Of a DNA stretch of 64,000 bases, positions 1 to 9,045 are shown piece by piece. A program made the position numbers and the translations under genes. The notes beneath the pieces are model-generated. The model worked only from the letters and a program-made list of their open reading frames with translations, did not search any database and was not told the origin of the DNA. The stretch's first letter is position 1. The number at the start of each line of letters is the position of its first letter. This DNA comes from Nocardiopsis kunsanensis DSM 44524 (GTDB lineage: Bacteria; Actinomycetota; Actinomycetes; Streptosporangiales; Streptosporangiaceae), in NCBI RefSeq assembly GCF_000340965.1, contig NZ_ANAY01000013.1:62001-126000 (forward strand). The letters are read 5' to 3'.

Positions 1-1494
1 GTGTGGGGCGACCAGGAGTGGATGTCGGCCCGTAAGGGCACGGAGCCGCACCGGGCACCGATGAGTGTCTACGAGGTGCATCTGGGCTCGTGGCGTCCGG
101 GGCTGGGTTACGAGGAGCTGGCCGAACAGCTCGTGGAGTACGTGGCCGAGCACGGGTTCACCCACGTGGAGCTCCTCCCCGTGGCCGGACACCCCTTCGA
201 CGGCTCGTGGGGGTACCAGGTCACCTCCTACTTCGCTCCCACGCCGCGGTTCGGGACCCCGGACGGGTTCCGGTACCTGGTGGACGCGCTGCACCGGGCG
301 GGGATCGGTGTGCTGCTGGACTGGGTCCCCGCTCATTTCCCCAAGGACTCCTGGGCGTTGGCCCGGTTCGACGGGACCGCGCTGTACGAGCACCCGGACC
401 CGCGCCGGGGCGAGCACCCCGACTGGGGCACGCTCATCTTCAACTACGGTCGGACCGAGGTCCGCAACTTCCTCGTCGCCAACGCCCTGTACTGGCTGGA
501 GGAGTTCCACATCGACGGGCTGCGCGTGGACGCGGTCGCGTCGATGATCTATCTCGACTACTCGCGCGACTCCGGGCAGTGGGAGCCCAACGCCTTCGGC
601 GGCCGGGAGAACCTGGAGGCGATCGGTTTCCTCCAGGAGCTCAACTCGGTCGTGTACCGGCGCAACCCGAGCGCGGTGATGATCGCCGAGGAGTCCACCG
701 CCTACACGGGGGTGACCACACCGGTCGACCTGGGCGGGCTCGGGTTCGGTCTCAAGTGGAACATGGGGTGGATGCACGACTCCCTGGAGTACGTGAAGAA
801 GGAGCCGGTCCACCGCAAGTACCACCACAACGACATCACCTTCGCGATGATGTACGCCTACAGCGAGAACTACGTTCTTCCCCTGTCGCACGACGAGGTG
901 GTGCACGGCAAGCAGTCCCTGCTCAACAAGATGCCCGGGGACGAGTGGCAGCGGGTGGCCAACGTGCGGGCGCTGTTGGGCTTCATGTGGTCGCATCCGG
1001 GCAAGCAGCTGCTGTTCATGGGCGGGGAGATCGCCCAGGGCGACGAGTGGTCGCACGAGGAGGGCGTTCCGTGGTGGCTGCTGCAGTTCGATCACCACTC
1101 GGGGGCCCAGCGTCTGGTCAAGGAGCTCAACGACGCCTACCGCCCGCGTGAGGCGCTGTGGTCGCTGGACACCGACCCGGCCGGGTTCACCTGGCTCGAC
1201 GGGGGTGACCACGAGGGCAACACGCTCTCCTACCTGAGGACGGGGCAGGAGGGCTCTGTACTGGCCTGCGCCGTGAACTTCTCGCCGGTGCCGCGCGATG
1301 ACTGGCGCATCGGGCTGCCGGGCGCGGGCCGGTGGAACACGGTCCTCAACACCGACGACACCCGCTTCGGCGGGTCGGGGCACCCGGCGCCGTCGGCCGT
1401 GGAGGCCGAGGGGACCGGGTGGCACGGGCAGCCGTTCTCGGCACGGGTCACGCTGCCGCCGTTGTCCGCGATCTGGTTCGAGCCGCAGGGGTGA
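1..1494 (+). CDS. glgB: 1,4-alpha-glucan branching enzyme (5' truncated by window)
   Basis: Cuts alpha-1,4 chains and rejoins them as alpha-1,6 branches in cytosolic glycogen or glucan synthesis. About 497 codons remain; actinobacterial GlgB is usually near 730, so the N-terminal carbohydrate-binding module lies outside the window. The GH13 barrel shows the nucleophile in [10 protein letters not shown] (D177 of the visible part), the acid glutamate in IAEEST (E230/E231) and the transition-state aspartate in LSHDEVVHG (D298). A C-terminal beta domain follows from about residue 400 to the end. The visible 5' end is an internal position, not a start codon. Family assignment is certain; upstream neighbours cannot be seen. 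Confidence 0.96.
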   Translation: MWGDQEWMSARKGTEPHRAPMSVYEVHLGSWRPGLGYEELAEQLVEYVAEHGFTHVELLPVAGHPFDGSWGYQVTSYFAPTPRFGTPDGFRYLVDALHRAGIGVLLDWVPAHFPKDSWALARFDGTALYEHPDPRRGEHPDWGTLIFNYGRTEVRNFLVANALYWLEEFHIDGLRVDAVASMIYLDYSRDSGQWEPNAFGGRENLEAIGFLQELNSVVYRRNPSAVMIAEESTAYTGVTTPVDLGGLGFGLKWNMGWMHDSLEYVKKEPVHRKYHHNDITFAMMYAYSENYVLPLSHDEVVHGKQSLLNKMPGDEWQRVANVRALLGFMWSHPGKQLLFMGGEIAQGDEWSHEEGVPWWLLQFDHHSGAQRLVKELNDAYRPREALWSLDTDPAGFTWLDGGDHEGNTLSYLRTGQEGSVLACAVNFSPVPRDDWRIGLPGAGRWNTVLNTDDTRFGGSGHPAPSAVEAEGTGWHGQPFSARVTLPPLSAIWFEPQG

Positions 1495-1509
1495 ACCCCT
1501 TCGGGGAGG

Positions 1510-1537
1510 GGCCTCGGGACCTTCGGTTCCCGGGGCC
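1510..1537 (+). terminator. Hairpin downstream of glgB
   Basis: Arms GGCC-CGGGA and TCCCG-GGCC pair around a TTC-containing loop, 16 bases after the glgB stop. There is no T-tract, as is common for GC-rich actinobacterial terminators. Confidence 0.55.
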
Positions 1538-1648
1538 CTCCGGCGGTAGCCCGGAACACAGGACTCCTACATGTGTCGCGAGGAGTGCGCCCGGGTCACT
1601 ACTCTACGGAGGTTCGTACCCCCGATCGTCCCGTTCCCAGTAAGGTCC

Positions 1649-2881
1649 ATGACTGCGCCCCGCTACCCCGCTGCCCCGCCCTCCCCTGCCCTGAAAGGGG
1701 CCCGGCCACGGTTGGAGGGGGTGGACCTGGCCCGCTGGGTGGCCATCGCGGGCATGCTGCTCGTGCACTTCAGTGTCCCGTTCATCCCCGAGAACACCGT
1801 GACTGCCTGGTTGACCCACCAGGCGGCCTGGGGACGATCGACGATCCTGTTCACGTTCCTGGCCGGGGTGTCGCTGGCCCTCGCCTCCGGAGCGCGCGAA
1901 CCGCACCGCGGCAGCCGGGGGCACGTGACCTCGGGCCGGATCGCGGTACGCGGTGTGGTGTTGATGCTCATCGGATGGGCACTCACCTCGGTCGTGGCCC
2001 CCACCGAGGCCGCGCTGACGGTCATCATCACCTACTACGGCCTGTACTTCCTGTTGACGTTGCCGTTCCTGCGACTCGACGCGAGGTGGAGCGCGGCCGT
2101 CGCCGTCACCTCCGTGATCGTGGGGCCGCAGCTGCTGTTCGCGTTGCGGCGCTCCAACGACGTGGGCGGGTGGTTCTTCGAGTTCACTCAGGCCTGGAAC
2201 CGGTCCTCACCAGGGCACGTCCTCCTGGAGCAGGGGCTGCTGGACCTGGCGGTCTACGGGCTCTACCCGGCGTTGAGCTATGTGGCGGTCGTGCTCGCCG
2301 GCCTGGCCGTGGGCCGCCTGGACCTGCGCTCGCACACGGTCCGGTTGGGGATCGCGGCTCTGGGGCTGCTGTTGAACTCCGTCGCCTACCGCGCTTCCTG
2401 GCACGCCTGGGTGAGTTACCGGCTCGTCGAGGAGCTGGGGCCGCGTGAGGAGTACCAGGGGCCGCTGCCCACCGACGACGCCCGGTGGCTGCTCTCCAGT
2501 GCCTCGCACACCGCCACGACCCCCGAGATCGTCGGTGGTACCGGGTTGGCCATGACGGTGCTCGTGGTGTGCCTGTACCTGGCCGACCACCTACCGCGGC
2601 TGCTGAGGCCGTTCATCGCGACAGGGACGATGTCGCTGACCGTGTACGTGGCACACGGCCTGGCCATGGTGTGGCAGGCGAACCTGGACCACACCGCGGG
2701 TGTGCCCGCCCGGTGGCTGGACGGGACGATGCCCGAGGTCTTCATGGTCGGTTCGCTCGTGTTCGGTCTCGCCTGGCACAAGATCGTGGGGCGCGGGCCC
2801 GTGGAGGCACTGGTGTCCACGGCGAGTAGGACCGTGGTGCCGGGCGCGCGGCCGTCACGGGGTTCCGGGGCCGACACGTAG
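1649..2881 (+). CDS. Polytopic membrane protein, heparan-alpha-glucosaminide N-acetyltransferase/DUF418-like
   Basis: About 410 residues. After a short Pro-rich N-terminus comes the family-type opening RLEGVDLARWVAIAGMLLVH with an early His in the first membrane segment, then LFTFLAGVSLALASG. Eight or more hydrophobic segments follow, including a long one near the C-terminus. This pattern belongs to the membrane acyltransferase superfamily (HGSNAT catalytic domain/DUF418), which moves acyl groups across or at the membrane; the substrate is unknown. The ATG at 1649 has TAAGG just upstream. A frame open from 1571 would add 26 non-conserved residues. It stands alone, separated from glgB by a hairpin. 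Confidence 0.75.
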   Translation: MTAPRYPAAPPSPALKGARPRLEGVDLARWVAIAGMLLVHFSVPFIPENTVTAWLTHQAAWGRSTILFTFLAGVSLALASGAREPHRGSRGHVTSGRIAVRGVVLMLIGWALTSVVAPTEAALTVIITYYGLYFLLTLPFLRLDARWSAAVAVTSVIVGPQLLFALRRSNDVGGWFFEFTQAWNRSSPGHVLLEQGLLDLAVYGLYPALSYVAVVLAGLAVGRLDLRSHTVRLGIAALGLLLNSVAYRASWHAWVSYRLVEELGPREEYQGPLPTDDARWLLSSASHTATTPEIVGGTGLAMTVLVVCLYLADHLPRLLRPFIATGTMSLTVYVAHGLAMVWQANLDHTAGVPARWLDGTMPEVFMVGSLVFGLAWHKIVGRGPVEALVSTASRTVVPGARPSRGSGADT

Positions 2882-3169
2882 GCCACCCCTCGTCCGGCCC
2901 ATGGCGGCCCCGGCACCGGACACCTCTGCGGGCCTGCCGGGCGGGGCCGCGGTTCGGCGCAGGCGCGGCCCGGACCCGGGGATCGACGGCCCGTGCCCCC
3001 TTCCACCAGCACCCCGAGCGTGTTTGGGTGTCCTCCTGCACACGAGTGAAGGGGAGCACATGGCCGATCAGAGCACGGGCCTACTGAGGGTCCTCGGGCG
3101 CGGAGACGTCCTCGTCCCGTATGGCGGTCGATCCCTTGGCGAGGGTAATAATGCCAGGAACCACGCCCG
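2882..3169. other. Intergenic, 288 bp, with an orphan translation-start signal
   Basis: No intact gene is visible. A strong ribosome-binding sequence (GAAGGGGA) precedes an ATG at 3060 whose frame continues only into the antisense of the LysR gene. This may be a gene remnant or chance. Confidence 0.35.
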
Positions 3170-4096
3170 TCAGGCCCTCGCCGGGTCTTTGGGACGGAAG
3201 GCGGCTTCGAGCAGATGGGCCGCCGAGCCGACCGGATGTGTCGGGCCGGCCCACACGGCCCGTAGCGAGCGTACGAACGGGCTTCCTCGAACAGGCACGG
3301 GCACGAGGTGTCCGCTGCTGATCTCCTCCTCGACCACCAAACCACTCAGCACAGCGGGGCCGACCTTCTCGCGCACCGCCCGAATGATGGCCGACGTGCT
3401 GTTCAGCTCTGTCACCGGTTGCGCGCGCCTTTGAGAGCTGAGCACTTCGTCGACGAGGGCACGTGTACCGGATCCTGATTCCCGAGTCACCAAGGGGGTC
3501 CCGGCGAGTTGCTCGAGGCTGATCGCCTCGCAGCGGTCGGCCAAGCCCGCCCATTGGTGATCCGGAGCGACGACGACCTCTAACGTGTCATCACGGATCA
3601 CGGTCTGATGCAGGTGCCCGGGCACGTGTGGGGACTCGATGAACCCGATGTCGAAATGGCCGTCGGTGACGCCTTCGAGCACCTGCTCGGAATTGTGCAT
3701 GTGGAGCATCACGGTGACGTTCGGATGAGACCGTTTGAGCCTGCTGATCCAGAGTGGTGCCATGTATTCGGCGATCGTCTGTGAGGCTCCGACGGCGATC
3801 TTGTCGTTTCCGCTTCCGGCCAGTGCCTGCGCCCCCAGCGCGAACCGTTCCAAGGAGTCCAGGACCTCCTGGGCCCACGACGCCAGTAGGCGACCGTCGG
3901 GGGTCAAGAACGACCCGCGTGGCGAGCGTTCGATGACCCTGAGGCCGGTACGCCGTTCGAGCAGAGCGATGGCACGGGAGGCGTTCGGCTGAGCAATGCC
4001 GGCGTTACGTGCGGCTGTTCCGACTGACGGTGAACCCTCCAACGCCACCAGCAGCCTCAGGGTGGGCACCTGTATCCAGTCCACGGCATGACTCAT
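3170..4096 (-). CDS. LysR-family transcriptional regulator
   Basis: 308 residues. The N-terminal winged helix-turn-helix reads TLRLLVALEGSPSVGTAA then NAGIAQPNASRAIALLERR, the LysR DNA-binding signature. It is followed by a two-lobed periplasmic-binding-like effector domain (IAVGASQTIAEY onward). It is divergent from the putative exporter gene at 4167, the usual arrangement for a LysR protein and its target. ATG 4096 gives the standard family length; an in-frame ATG at 4117 would add seven residues. The effector is unknown; by analogy with YeiE/CysB-type partners of YeiH exporters it may be a sulfur or anion signal (inference). Codon choice looks slightly less GC-rich than in neighbouring genes. 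Confidence 0.88.
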   Translation of the reverse strand: MSHAVDWIQVPTLRLLVALEGSPSVGTAARNAGIAQPNASRAIALLERRTGLRVIERSPRGSFLTPDGRLLASWAQEVLDSLERFALGAQALAGSGNDKIAVGASQTIAEYMAPLWISRLKRSHPNVTVMLHMHNSEQVLEGVTDGHFDIGFIESPHVPGHLHQTVIRDDTLEVVVAPDHQWAGLADRCEAISLEQLAGTPLVTRESGSGTRALVDEVLSSQRRAQPVTELNSTSAIIRAVREKVGPAVLSGLVVEEEISSGHLVPVPVRGSPFVRSLRAVWAGPTHPVGSAAHLLEAAFRPKDPARA

Positions 4097-4166
4097 ATCT
4101 TCACCATATGCTGCCATACCGGATCCCCCACTACCGTCGAAACAGCCGCTGTTCCACGCTGGGGTT
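4097..4166. promoter_or_regulatory. LysR/yeiH divergent promoter region
   Basis: This 70-bp shared spacer contains a short dyad, TATG-CTGC-CATA (about 4107-4118), of the size expected for a LysR half-operator. GGGG precedes the exporter ATG. Only the position and the dyad support this assignment. Confidence 0.35.
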
Positions 4167-5210
4167 ATGTCTCGATTCCCCCGCGTATCCGTCAGCCCTT
4201 TGCTGCCCGGACTCATGGTCTGCCTCGCCGTGGGCGGACTGAGCCTGGCCGTCGCCGGCCCCGTTCCTGCCGTGAGTGGATTGGTCGTAGCCATTTTCCT
4301 CGGGATTCTCTGGCGGAACCTGGCCCCTTATCCGAAGTTCCTCGATCCGGGGACGGCTTTCGCGGCCAAGCGGGTGCTCCGCCTGGGCATCGTGCTCTTG
4401 GGACTGCAGATCCCGGTGGGGGTGGTCCTGGGGCTCGGCCCGTGGGTGCTCACGGCGATCGTCACGTCCGTGGGTCTGACCTTCTGGGCCACCATGGTGG
4501 TCGGAAGGTGGTTGCGGATGACGCTGAACCAACGGCTCCTCATGGCCTCAGGTTTCTCGATCTGCGGGGCCGCGGCCATCGCAGGGACGGATTCCGTGAC
4601 CGAATCCGACGAAGAAGACGTGGCCTCCGCGATCGCGATGGTGGTGGTCTTCGGCACCGGGATGATTGCGCTCATGCCGGCCCTGGCAGCCTTGCTCGGG
4701 CTCACAGCGCAACAGAGCGGGCTGTGGATCGGTCTGTCGACCCATGAGGTCGCCCAAGTGGTCGCGGCCGGCGGGGCCGTCGGCGGCGGGGCTCTGGTGA
4801 TCGCCGTGACGGTGAAACTGGCACGAGTGCTCATGCTGGCACCGGTGCTGGCCGGTATCAGTTGGTCGCAACGGCGTAGGCAACAAAATCACACACAGGG
4901 CCCGAAAACGACCGAGGGCGGGCGGCGGCCGCCGCTGGTCCCGCTGTTCGTCGTGGGCTTCATCGCCTGCGTGGCGTTGGGCAGCCTCGGGTGGGTCCCT
5001 GAGACGGTCGGCCGAGCCATGGAGTACATCCAGGCCCTCCTGCTCTCCACGGCCATGTTCGCCCTGGGCCTCAGCGTGCACGTCCCCTCGCTGATCCGGG
5101 TCGGCGGGCGGCCGGCTGTCCTCGGCGCGGCGTCGACACTGATCATCCTGACCATCGGCGGCGCGGCAGCACTACTGCCGCAGGCCCTCGGGGGCAGCTC
5201 GGCCCAGTAG
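4167..5210 (+). CDS. YeiH-family putative sulfate exporter
   Basis: 347 residues with about ten membrane segments. It carries the hallmark family motifs SICGAAAIAG near residue 130 and GLSTHEVAQVVAAGG near residue 190, which place it in the UPF0324/YeiH family annotated as putative sulfate exporters. It sits in the cytoplasmic membrane; transport of sulfate or a related anion is family-level inference. A charged cytosolic loop with Gln/Arg/Thr-rich sequence lies near residues 235-255. It is divergent from a LysR gene that probably controls it. Translation starts at ATG 4167, with GGGG immediately upstream. Confidence 0.85.
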   Translation: MSRFPRVSVSPLLPGLMVCLAVGGLSLAVAGPVPAVSGLVVAIFLGILWRNLAPYPKFLDPGTAFAAKRVLRLGIVLLGLQIPVGVVLGLGPWVLTAIVTSVGLTFWATMVVGRWLRMTLNQRLLMASGFSICGAAAIAGTDSVTESDEEDVASAIAMVVVFGTGMIALMPALAALLGLTAQQSGLWIGLSTHEVAQVVAAGGAVGGGALVIAVTVKLARVLMLAPVLAGISWSQRRRQQNHTQGPKTTEGGRRPPLVPLFVVGFIACVALGSLGWVPETVGRAMEYIQALLLSTAMFALGLSVHVPSLIRVGGRPAVLGAASTLIILTIGGAAALLPQALGGSSAQ

Positions 5211-5248
5211 TGCCCTCGGTCGGGCTGCCGGTCCGGACGGGCCACGCG

Positions 5249-5275
5249 CCCCGCACTCGGTGTCCGGGTGCGGGG
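5249..5275. terminator. Bidirectional terminator between convergent genes
   Basis: Twelve-base arms CCCCGCACTCGG and CCGGGTGCGGGG pair with one wobble around the loop TGT. It lies between the exporter gene (+) and the aminotransferase gene (-) and can serve both. Confidence 0.8.
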
Positions 5276-5325
5276 CTGCCCAGGGACCCGGCGACGGGTC
5301 TGGAGCACCTGTGCCCGGCCTGCGC

Positions 5326-6507
5326 TCAGCTGCGGCCGACGTGCCAGCGGCGCAGGCGCACGAGTGCCTCGTCCAGGACCTCGTCGCGCTTGCAGAAAGC
5401 GAAGCGCAGCAGGTGGGCGCCTTCCTCCTCGTGGTCGTAGAAGGCCGATGCGGGCACCGCCGCCACACCTGCCTCGCTGGGCAGGGCCCGGGCCAGCTCC
5501 TCGCAGTCGGAGAAACCCAGGGGCCGGATGTCGGCCATGAGGAAGTAGGTGCCCTCGCAGGGGCGCACGTCGAAACCGGCCTCCACCAGTCCCTCGGCGA
5601 GTCGGTCACGCTTGCGCTGCAGCGCGTCACGCTGATCGAGGATCCAGTTCTCCTCGGCCTCGAGGGCGTCGGCGATCGCCAGTTGGTACGCCCCGTTGGC
5701 CGAGAAGGTGAGGAACTGGTTGACCGTGCGTGCGGCCCGCACCAGCGGTTCGGGACCCATGACCCACCCGGTCTTCCACCCCGTCACCGCGAGGGTCTTG
5801 CCCACGGACGAGATCGACAGGGTTCGTTCGGCCATGCCCGGCAGGGTCGCCAGTGGCACGTGCGGCAGACCGTCGAAGGTCAGGAACTCGTACACCTCGT
5901 CGGTGACCGCGATGAGGTCGTTCTCCCGGCAGACCTTCGCGATCTCCTCCAGCTCGTCGGCGTCGAAGACCGCGCCGGTCGGGTTGTGGGGCGTGTTCAC
6001 GATCATCACCCGGGTACGGGGCCCCACAGCGGAGCGCAGTTCTCCGGGGTCGAGCGTGAAGCGCCCTGTTGCCTCGTCACGGCGCAGCGGCACCGTCCTG
6101 CGCACTCCCCCGGCCAGACTGATCAGGGCAGCGTAGGAATCGTACATCGGTTCGAAGACGAGGACCTCGTCGCCGCGCTCCACCAGGGACAGCAGGGAGG
6201 CCGCCAGGGCGCCCGTCGCACCGACGGTGACGTAGACCTGCGTCTCCGGGTCGAGTTCGATGCCGTGGTGGCGTTTGCGGTACCGCGCCACGGCCTCGCG
6301 CAGCTCCGGCCTGCCGGGTCCGGGCGGGTACTGGTTCACCCCCTCGAGCACGTAGCGGTTCGCACCCTCCAGCAGAGAGCGGGGCCCGTCGGTGTCGGGA
6401 AAGCCCTGCCCGAGGTTGACCGACTCGGTCTCGGTGGCCAGGCGCGTCATCTCGGCGAAGATCGTCTCGCCGTAGGAGCGCATTCTCTCGATCAGCGGTT
6501 CATCCAC
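5326..6507 (-). CDS. Fold-type I PLP aminotransferase (MalY/PatB, DapC-like)
   Basis: 393 residues from GTG 6507. The sequence opens as actinobacterial class I/II aminotransferases do, with ERMRSYGETIFAEM then SVNLGQGFPDTDGP. The PLP-binding residues are visible: NTPHNPTG, the TDEVYEF aspartate-tyrosine pair, and the Schiff-base lysine in SISSVGKTLAVTGWK. A C-terminal arginine in LLRFAFCKRDE would hold the substrate carboxylate. Homologs of this kind are annotated as N-succinyldiaminopimelate or methionine-type aminotransferases; substrate cannot be read from sequence. AGAGG overlaps the GTG, so the internal ATG at 6483 remains possible. It occupies the slot after cdsA, behind a terminator, so it is probably transcribed separately. 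Confidence 0.88.
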   Translation of the reverse strand: MDEPLIERMRSYGETIFAEMTRLATETESVNLGQGFPDTDGPRSLLEGANRYVLEGVNQYPPGPGRPELREAVARYRKRHHGIELDPETQVYVTVGATGALAASLLSLVERGDEVLVFEPMYDSYAALISLAGGVRRTVPLRRDEATGRFTLDPGELRSAVGPRTRVMIVNTPHNPTGAVFDADELEEIAKVCRENDLIAVTDEVYEFLTFDGLPHVPLATLPGMAERTLSISSVGKTLAVTGWKTGWVMGPEPLVRAARTVNQFLTFSANGAYQLAIADALEAEENWILDQRDALQRKRDRLAEGLVEAGFDVRPCEGTYFLMADIRPLGFSDCEELARALPSEAGVAAVPASAFYDHEEEGAHLLRFAFCKRDEVLDEALVRLRRWHVGRS

Positions 6508-6530
6508 CTCTCGAGCGTACCGACAGCACG

Positions 6531-6561
6531 ACGGGGGCCGACAACCCTGGTCGGCCCCCGT
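6531..6561 (-). terminator. Terminator after cdsA
   Basis: Perfect 12-bp stem, ACGGGGGCCGAC with GTCGGCCCCCGT, and a 7-base loop. It lies 30 bp past the cdsA stop and before the aminotransferase start. It closes the pyrH-frr-cdsA transcription unit. Confidence 0.8.
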
Positions 6562-6590
6562 TCCACCCGTCCGCTGTCGGACGCGGGTGT

Positions 6591-7526
6591 TCACAACAGC
6601 AGGCTCAGCACCACCCACACCACGGGACCCGCGATAAGCAACGAGTCCATACGGTCCATGATGCCGCCGTGGCCCGGCATGAACCGGCCCATGTCCTTGA
6701 TACCGAGGTCGCGCTTGAGCAGCGACTCGATGAGGTCGCCGACGGTCGCGGCCGCCACCACCGCCAGGCCCAGGACCACACCGACCCACCAGGACCCGTC
6801 CAGCATCAACGTCACGCACAGGGCGCCGGCGACCGCGCAGCCCAGTACCGAACCGCCGAAGCCCTCCCACGTCTTGTTGGGGCTGATCACCGGGGCCATC
6901 TTGTGGCTGCCCAGCAGAATTCCGGCGAAATATCCCCCGATGTCACTGGAGATCGTCACCACGATGAAGGTGATCAACCAGAACTGCCCGTCGCCGGGGT
7001 GGGCGATGAGCAGCTGCCAGGTCGCCAACAGGAACGGCAGGTACACCACGGTGAACATGTTGGCCGCGGAGGCGGCGGCGAAGCCGTCCGCTCCCCCGCG
7101 CAACCGCCACGACAGGGTGACCAGGGCCGTCACCGCAGTCGCCCCCAGAAGTACCGAGGGTCCACCGAAGTAGGCGGCGGACTGCATCGCCACACCGCCC
7201 ACGGCCAGCGGCACCACGGCCAAGTGCACGTCCTTGCGCGCGAAGGCCCGGTTGAGCTCGCGCAGCCCCAGCAGGACCGCGATCGACGTGATGGCCGTGA
7301 ACAGCTGTGGCCACGGGAAGATGGAGAAGAGCACGAGCGCGCCGAGCACGACGCCGCTCGCGATGGCCACCGGGAGGTTGCGGCCTGTGCGCACCGGCTC
7401 GCCCCCCGGCTTGTGCAGCACGAAACGCTGCCCGTCGGCCTGGTCGGAATCGGTCGGCGATTCCTCGTCGGGTCTGTGCTCCGGCGAGTGATCGCCACCT
7501 CCGGAGCCGCGGGAAGGTGTCGTCAC
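6591..7526 (-). CDS. cdsA: Phosphatidate cytidylyltransferase
   Basis: 311 residues. Converts phosphatidate and CTP to CDP-diacylglycerol, the branch point for cytoplasmic membrane phospholipids. A hydrophilic N-terminus of about 50 residues precedes eight or so membrane segments. The CDP-diacylglycerol synthase signature is complete near the C-terminus: SLLKRDLGIKD then PGHGGIMDRMD. The GTG start is 3 nt after the frr stop, so translation is probably coupled. This is the conserved actinobacterial order rpsB-tsf-pyrH-frr-cdsA. The unusually long, charged N-terminal extension is typical of actinobacterial CdsA. Confidence 0.96.
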   Translation of the reverse strand: MTTPSRGSGGGDHSPEHRPDEESPTDSDQADGQRFVLHKPGGEPVRTGRNLPVAIASGVVLGALVLFSIFPWPQLFTAITSIAVLLGLRELNRAFARKDVHLAVVPLAVGGVAMQSAAYFGGPSVLLGATAVTALVTLSWRLRGGADGFAAASAANMFTVVYLPFLLATWQLLIAHPGDGQFWLITFIVVTISSDIGGYFAGILLGSHKMAPVISPNKTWEGFGGSVLGCAVAGALCVTLMLDGSWWVGVVLGLAVVAAATVGDLIESLLKRDLGIKDMGRFMPGHGGIMDRMDSLLIAGPVVWVVLSLLL

Positions 7527-7529
7527 TGA

Positions 7530-8087
7530 TCAGACCTCGAGGAGTTCCGATTCCTTGTGCTTGAGCAGCTCGTCGACGGTGGCGACGTACTTCTGCGCCA
7601 GCTCCTCCAGCTCGGTCTGTGCACGGTGGGCCTCGTCCTCACCGAGATCGCCGGCCTTGACCGCCTTCTCGAAGGTGTCCTTGGCGCGACGGCGCACGTT
7701 GCGGATCGAGACACGGGCGTCCTCGGCCTTGGTGCGCACGACCTTCACGTACTCCTTGCGGCGGTCCTCGGACAGCTCCGGGAACACCACGCGGATGACC
7801 TGGCCGTCGTCGGACGGGTTCACACCCAGGTCACTGTTGCGGATCGCGTTGACGATGTTGCTCCGCGCGCTCACGTCGAACGGCGAGATGACCACCATGC
7901 GCGGTTCGGGGATCGAGAACGAGGCCAGCTGGTGGATCGGCGTGGTCGCACCGTAGTAGTCGACGGTGATCCTGTTGAAGGTCGCCGGGGTGGGACGGCT
8001 CGAACGGACGGTCGCGAAGTCCTCCTTCGCGACCCCGACGGCCTTCTCCATCTTCTCTTCGGCCTCGAGGAGGGTTTCTTCAGTCAT
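7530..8087 (-). CDS. frr: Ribosome recycling factor
   Basis: 185 residues, full family length. With EF-G it splits the post-termination ribosome so subunits and mRNA can be reused. The conserved core is present: LEAEEKMEKAV at the start of the three-helix bundle, FATVRSSRPTP, VDYYGATTPIHQLASF in the second domain, and RVVFPELSEDRRKEYVK. It sits between pyrH (56 nt upstream) and cdsA (3 nt downstream). No anomalies were seen. Confidence 0.98.
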   Translation of the reverse strand: MTEETLLEAEEKMEKAVGVAKEDFATVRSSRPTPATFNRITVDYYGATTPIHQLASFSIPEPRMVVISPFDVSARSNIVNAIRNSDLGVNPSDDGQVIRVVFPELSEDRRKEYVKVVRTKAEDARVSIRNVRRRAKDTFEKAVKAGDLGEDEAHRAQTELEELAQKYVATVDELLKHKESELLEV

Positions 8088-8143
8088 TGTGGCGCTCCCG
8101 GAACTACTTGGTGTTCGTGGCTAGGTGGCCCAGCGGCCCGTCG

Positions 8144-8896
8144 TCAGAGCCCGGACGGGCCGACGATGGTGCCGATCTTCTCACCGCGTACCGCACGCAG
8201 GATGTTGCCCTGGCTCATCAGGTCGAACACCACGATCGGTAGGCCGTTGTCCATGCACAGGCTGACCGCGGTCGCGTCCATGACCTTCAGGCCGCGGGTG
8301 AGGACCTCGTTGTAGTTGAGCTTGTCGAACTTGGCCGCGTCGGGGTTGCGCTGCGGGTCGGAGTCGTAGACCCCGTCGACCTGGGTGCCCTTGAGCACTG
8401 CCTGGGCACCGATCTCCAGCGCGCGCTGAGCGGCCGTGGTGTCGGTGGAGAAGAAGGGCGCGCCCAGACCGGCACCGAAGATGACCACACGGCCCTTCTC
8501 CAGGTGTCGGACGGCACGGCGCGGGATGTAGGCCTCGGCGACCTGGCTCATGTGGATCGCGGTCTGCACGCGGGTGTCCACGCCCAGGCGCTCCAGGAAG
8601 TCCTGCAGTGCCAGGCAGTTGATGACGGTTCCGAGCATGCCCATGTAATCGGCCCGGCCGCGCTCCATACCGCCCTCGGTGAGCTCCGCGCCACGGAACA
8701 TGTTGCCGCCGCCGACGACCACCGAGACCTGCATGCCCTCGGAGACCGCTTCGGCGATGGACTCGGCAACGTACTGCACGATCTCGGGATCGATCCCCAG
8801 ACCGCCGCCGCCCGCGAACGCCTCCCCGGAGAGCTTGAGCATGACCCGTTTCCAACCGAGATCGTGCATTTCGGGCTCGGTGTTCGTCTCTTCCAT
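8144..8896 (-). CDS. pyrH: Uridylate kinase (UMP kinase)
   Basis: 250 residues. Phosphorylates UMP to UDP in pyrimidine nucleotide synthesis; a hexameric amino-acid-kinase-fold enzyme. Key stretches are [11 protein letters not shown] (phosphate-binding lysine), [11 protein letters not shown], and [12 protein letters not shown] near the end. ATG 8896 is chosen because AAGGGAGG stands ten bases upstream and homologs begin close to it; the frame is open to 8998. It is the first gene of pyrH-frr-cdsA and lies after a strong hairpin that separates it from tsf, so it may have its own promoter or be fed by read-through. Confidence 0.97.
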   Translation of the reverse strand: MEETNTEPEMHDLGWKRVMLKLSGEAFAGGGGLGIDPEIVQYVAESIAEAVSEGMQVSVVVGGGNMFRGAELTEGGMERGRADYMGMLGTVINCLALQDFLERLGVDTRVQTAIHMSQVAEAYIPRRAVRHLEKGRVVIFGAGLGAPFFSTDTTAAQRALEIGAQAVLKGTQVDGVYDSDPQRNPDAAKFDKLNYNEVLTRGLKVMDATAVSLCMDNGLPIVVFDLMSQGNILRAVRGEKIGTIVGPSGL

Positions 8897-8998
8897 CGGC
8901 CTGAGGCCTCCCTTGTCGTCCCCGAGCGGCACGGGTCCCCCGAGTTCATCTGTCACGGCCGGCCCTCTGCGGTGCCGTAAACCGCCCTGATCCACCAA

Positions 8999-9028
8999 AG
9001 GTGCCGGGGAGCCCTCTCCCCGGCACCT
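8999..9028 (-). terminator. Terminator after tsf
   Basis: Perfect 12-bp stem, AGGTGCCGGGGA with TCCCCGGCACCT, and loop GCCCTC, starting 18 bp after the tsf stop. It divides rpsB-tsf from pyrH-frr-cdsA. Confidence 0.8.
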
Positions 9029-9045
9029 CCATCATCCCAGTGCTC

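Noticed and set aside
2949-3260. Minus-strand frame overlapping the LysR 3' end, ending with GVVPGIITLAKGSTAIR
   Set aside because: The hydrophobic end looks protein-like but has no start or family match and lies out of frame with LysR.
5260-7173. Long plus-strand open frame opposite the aminotransferase and cdsA genes
   Set aside because: It crosses two convincing minus-strand genes and a terminator; no domain or plausible start.
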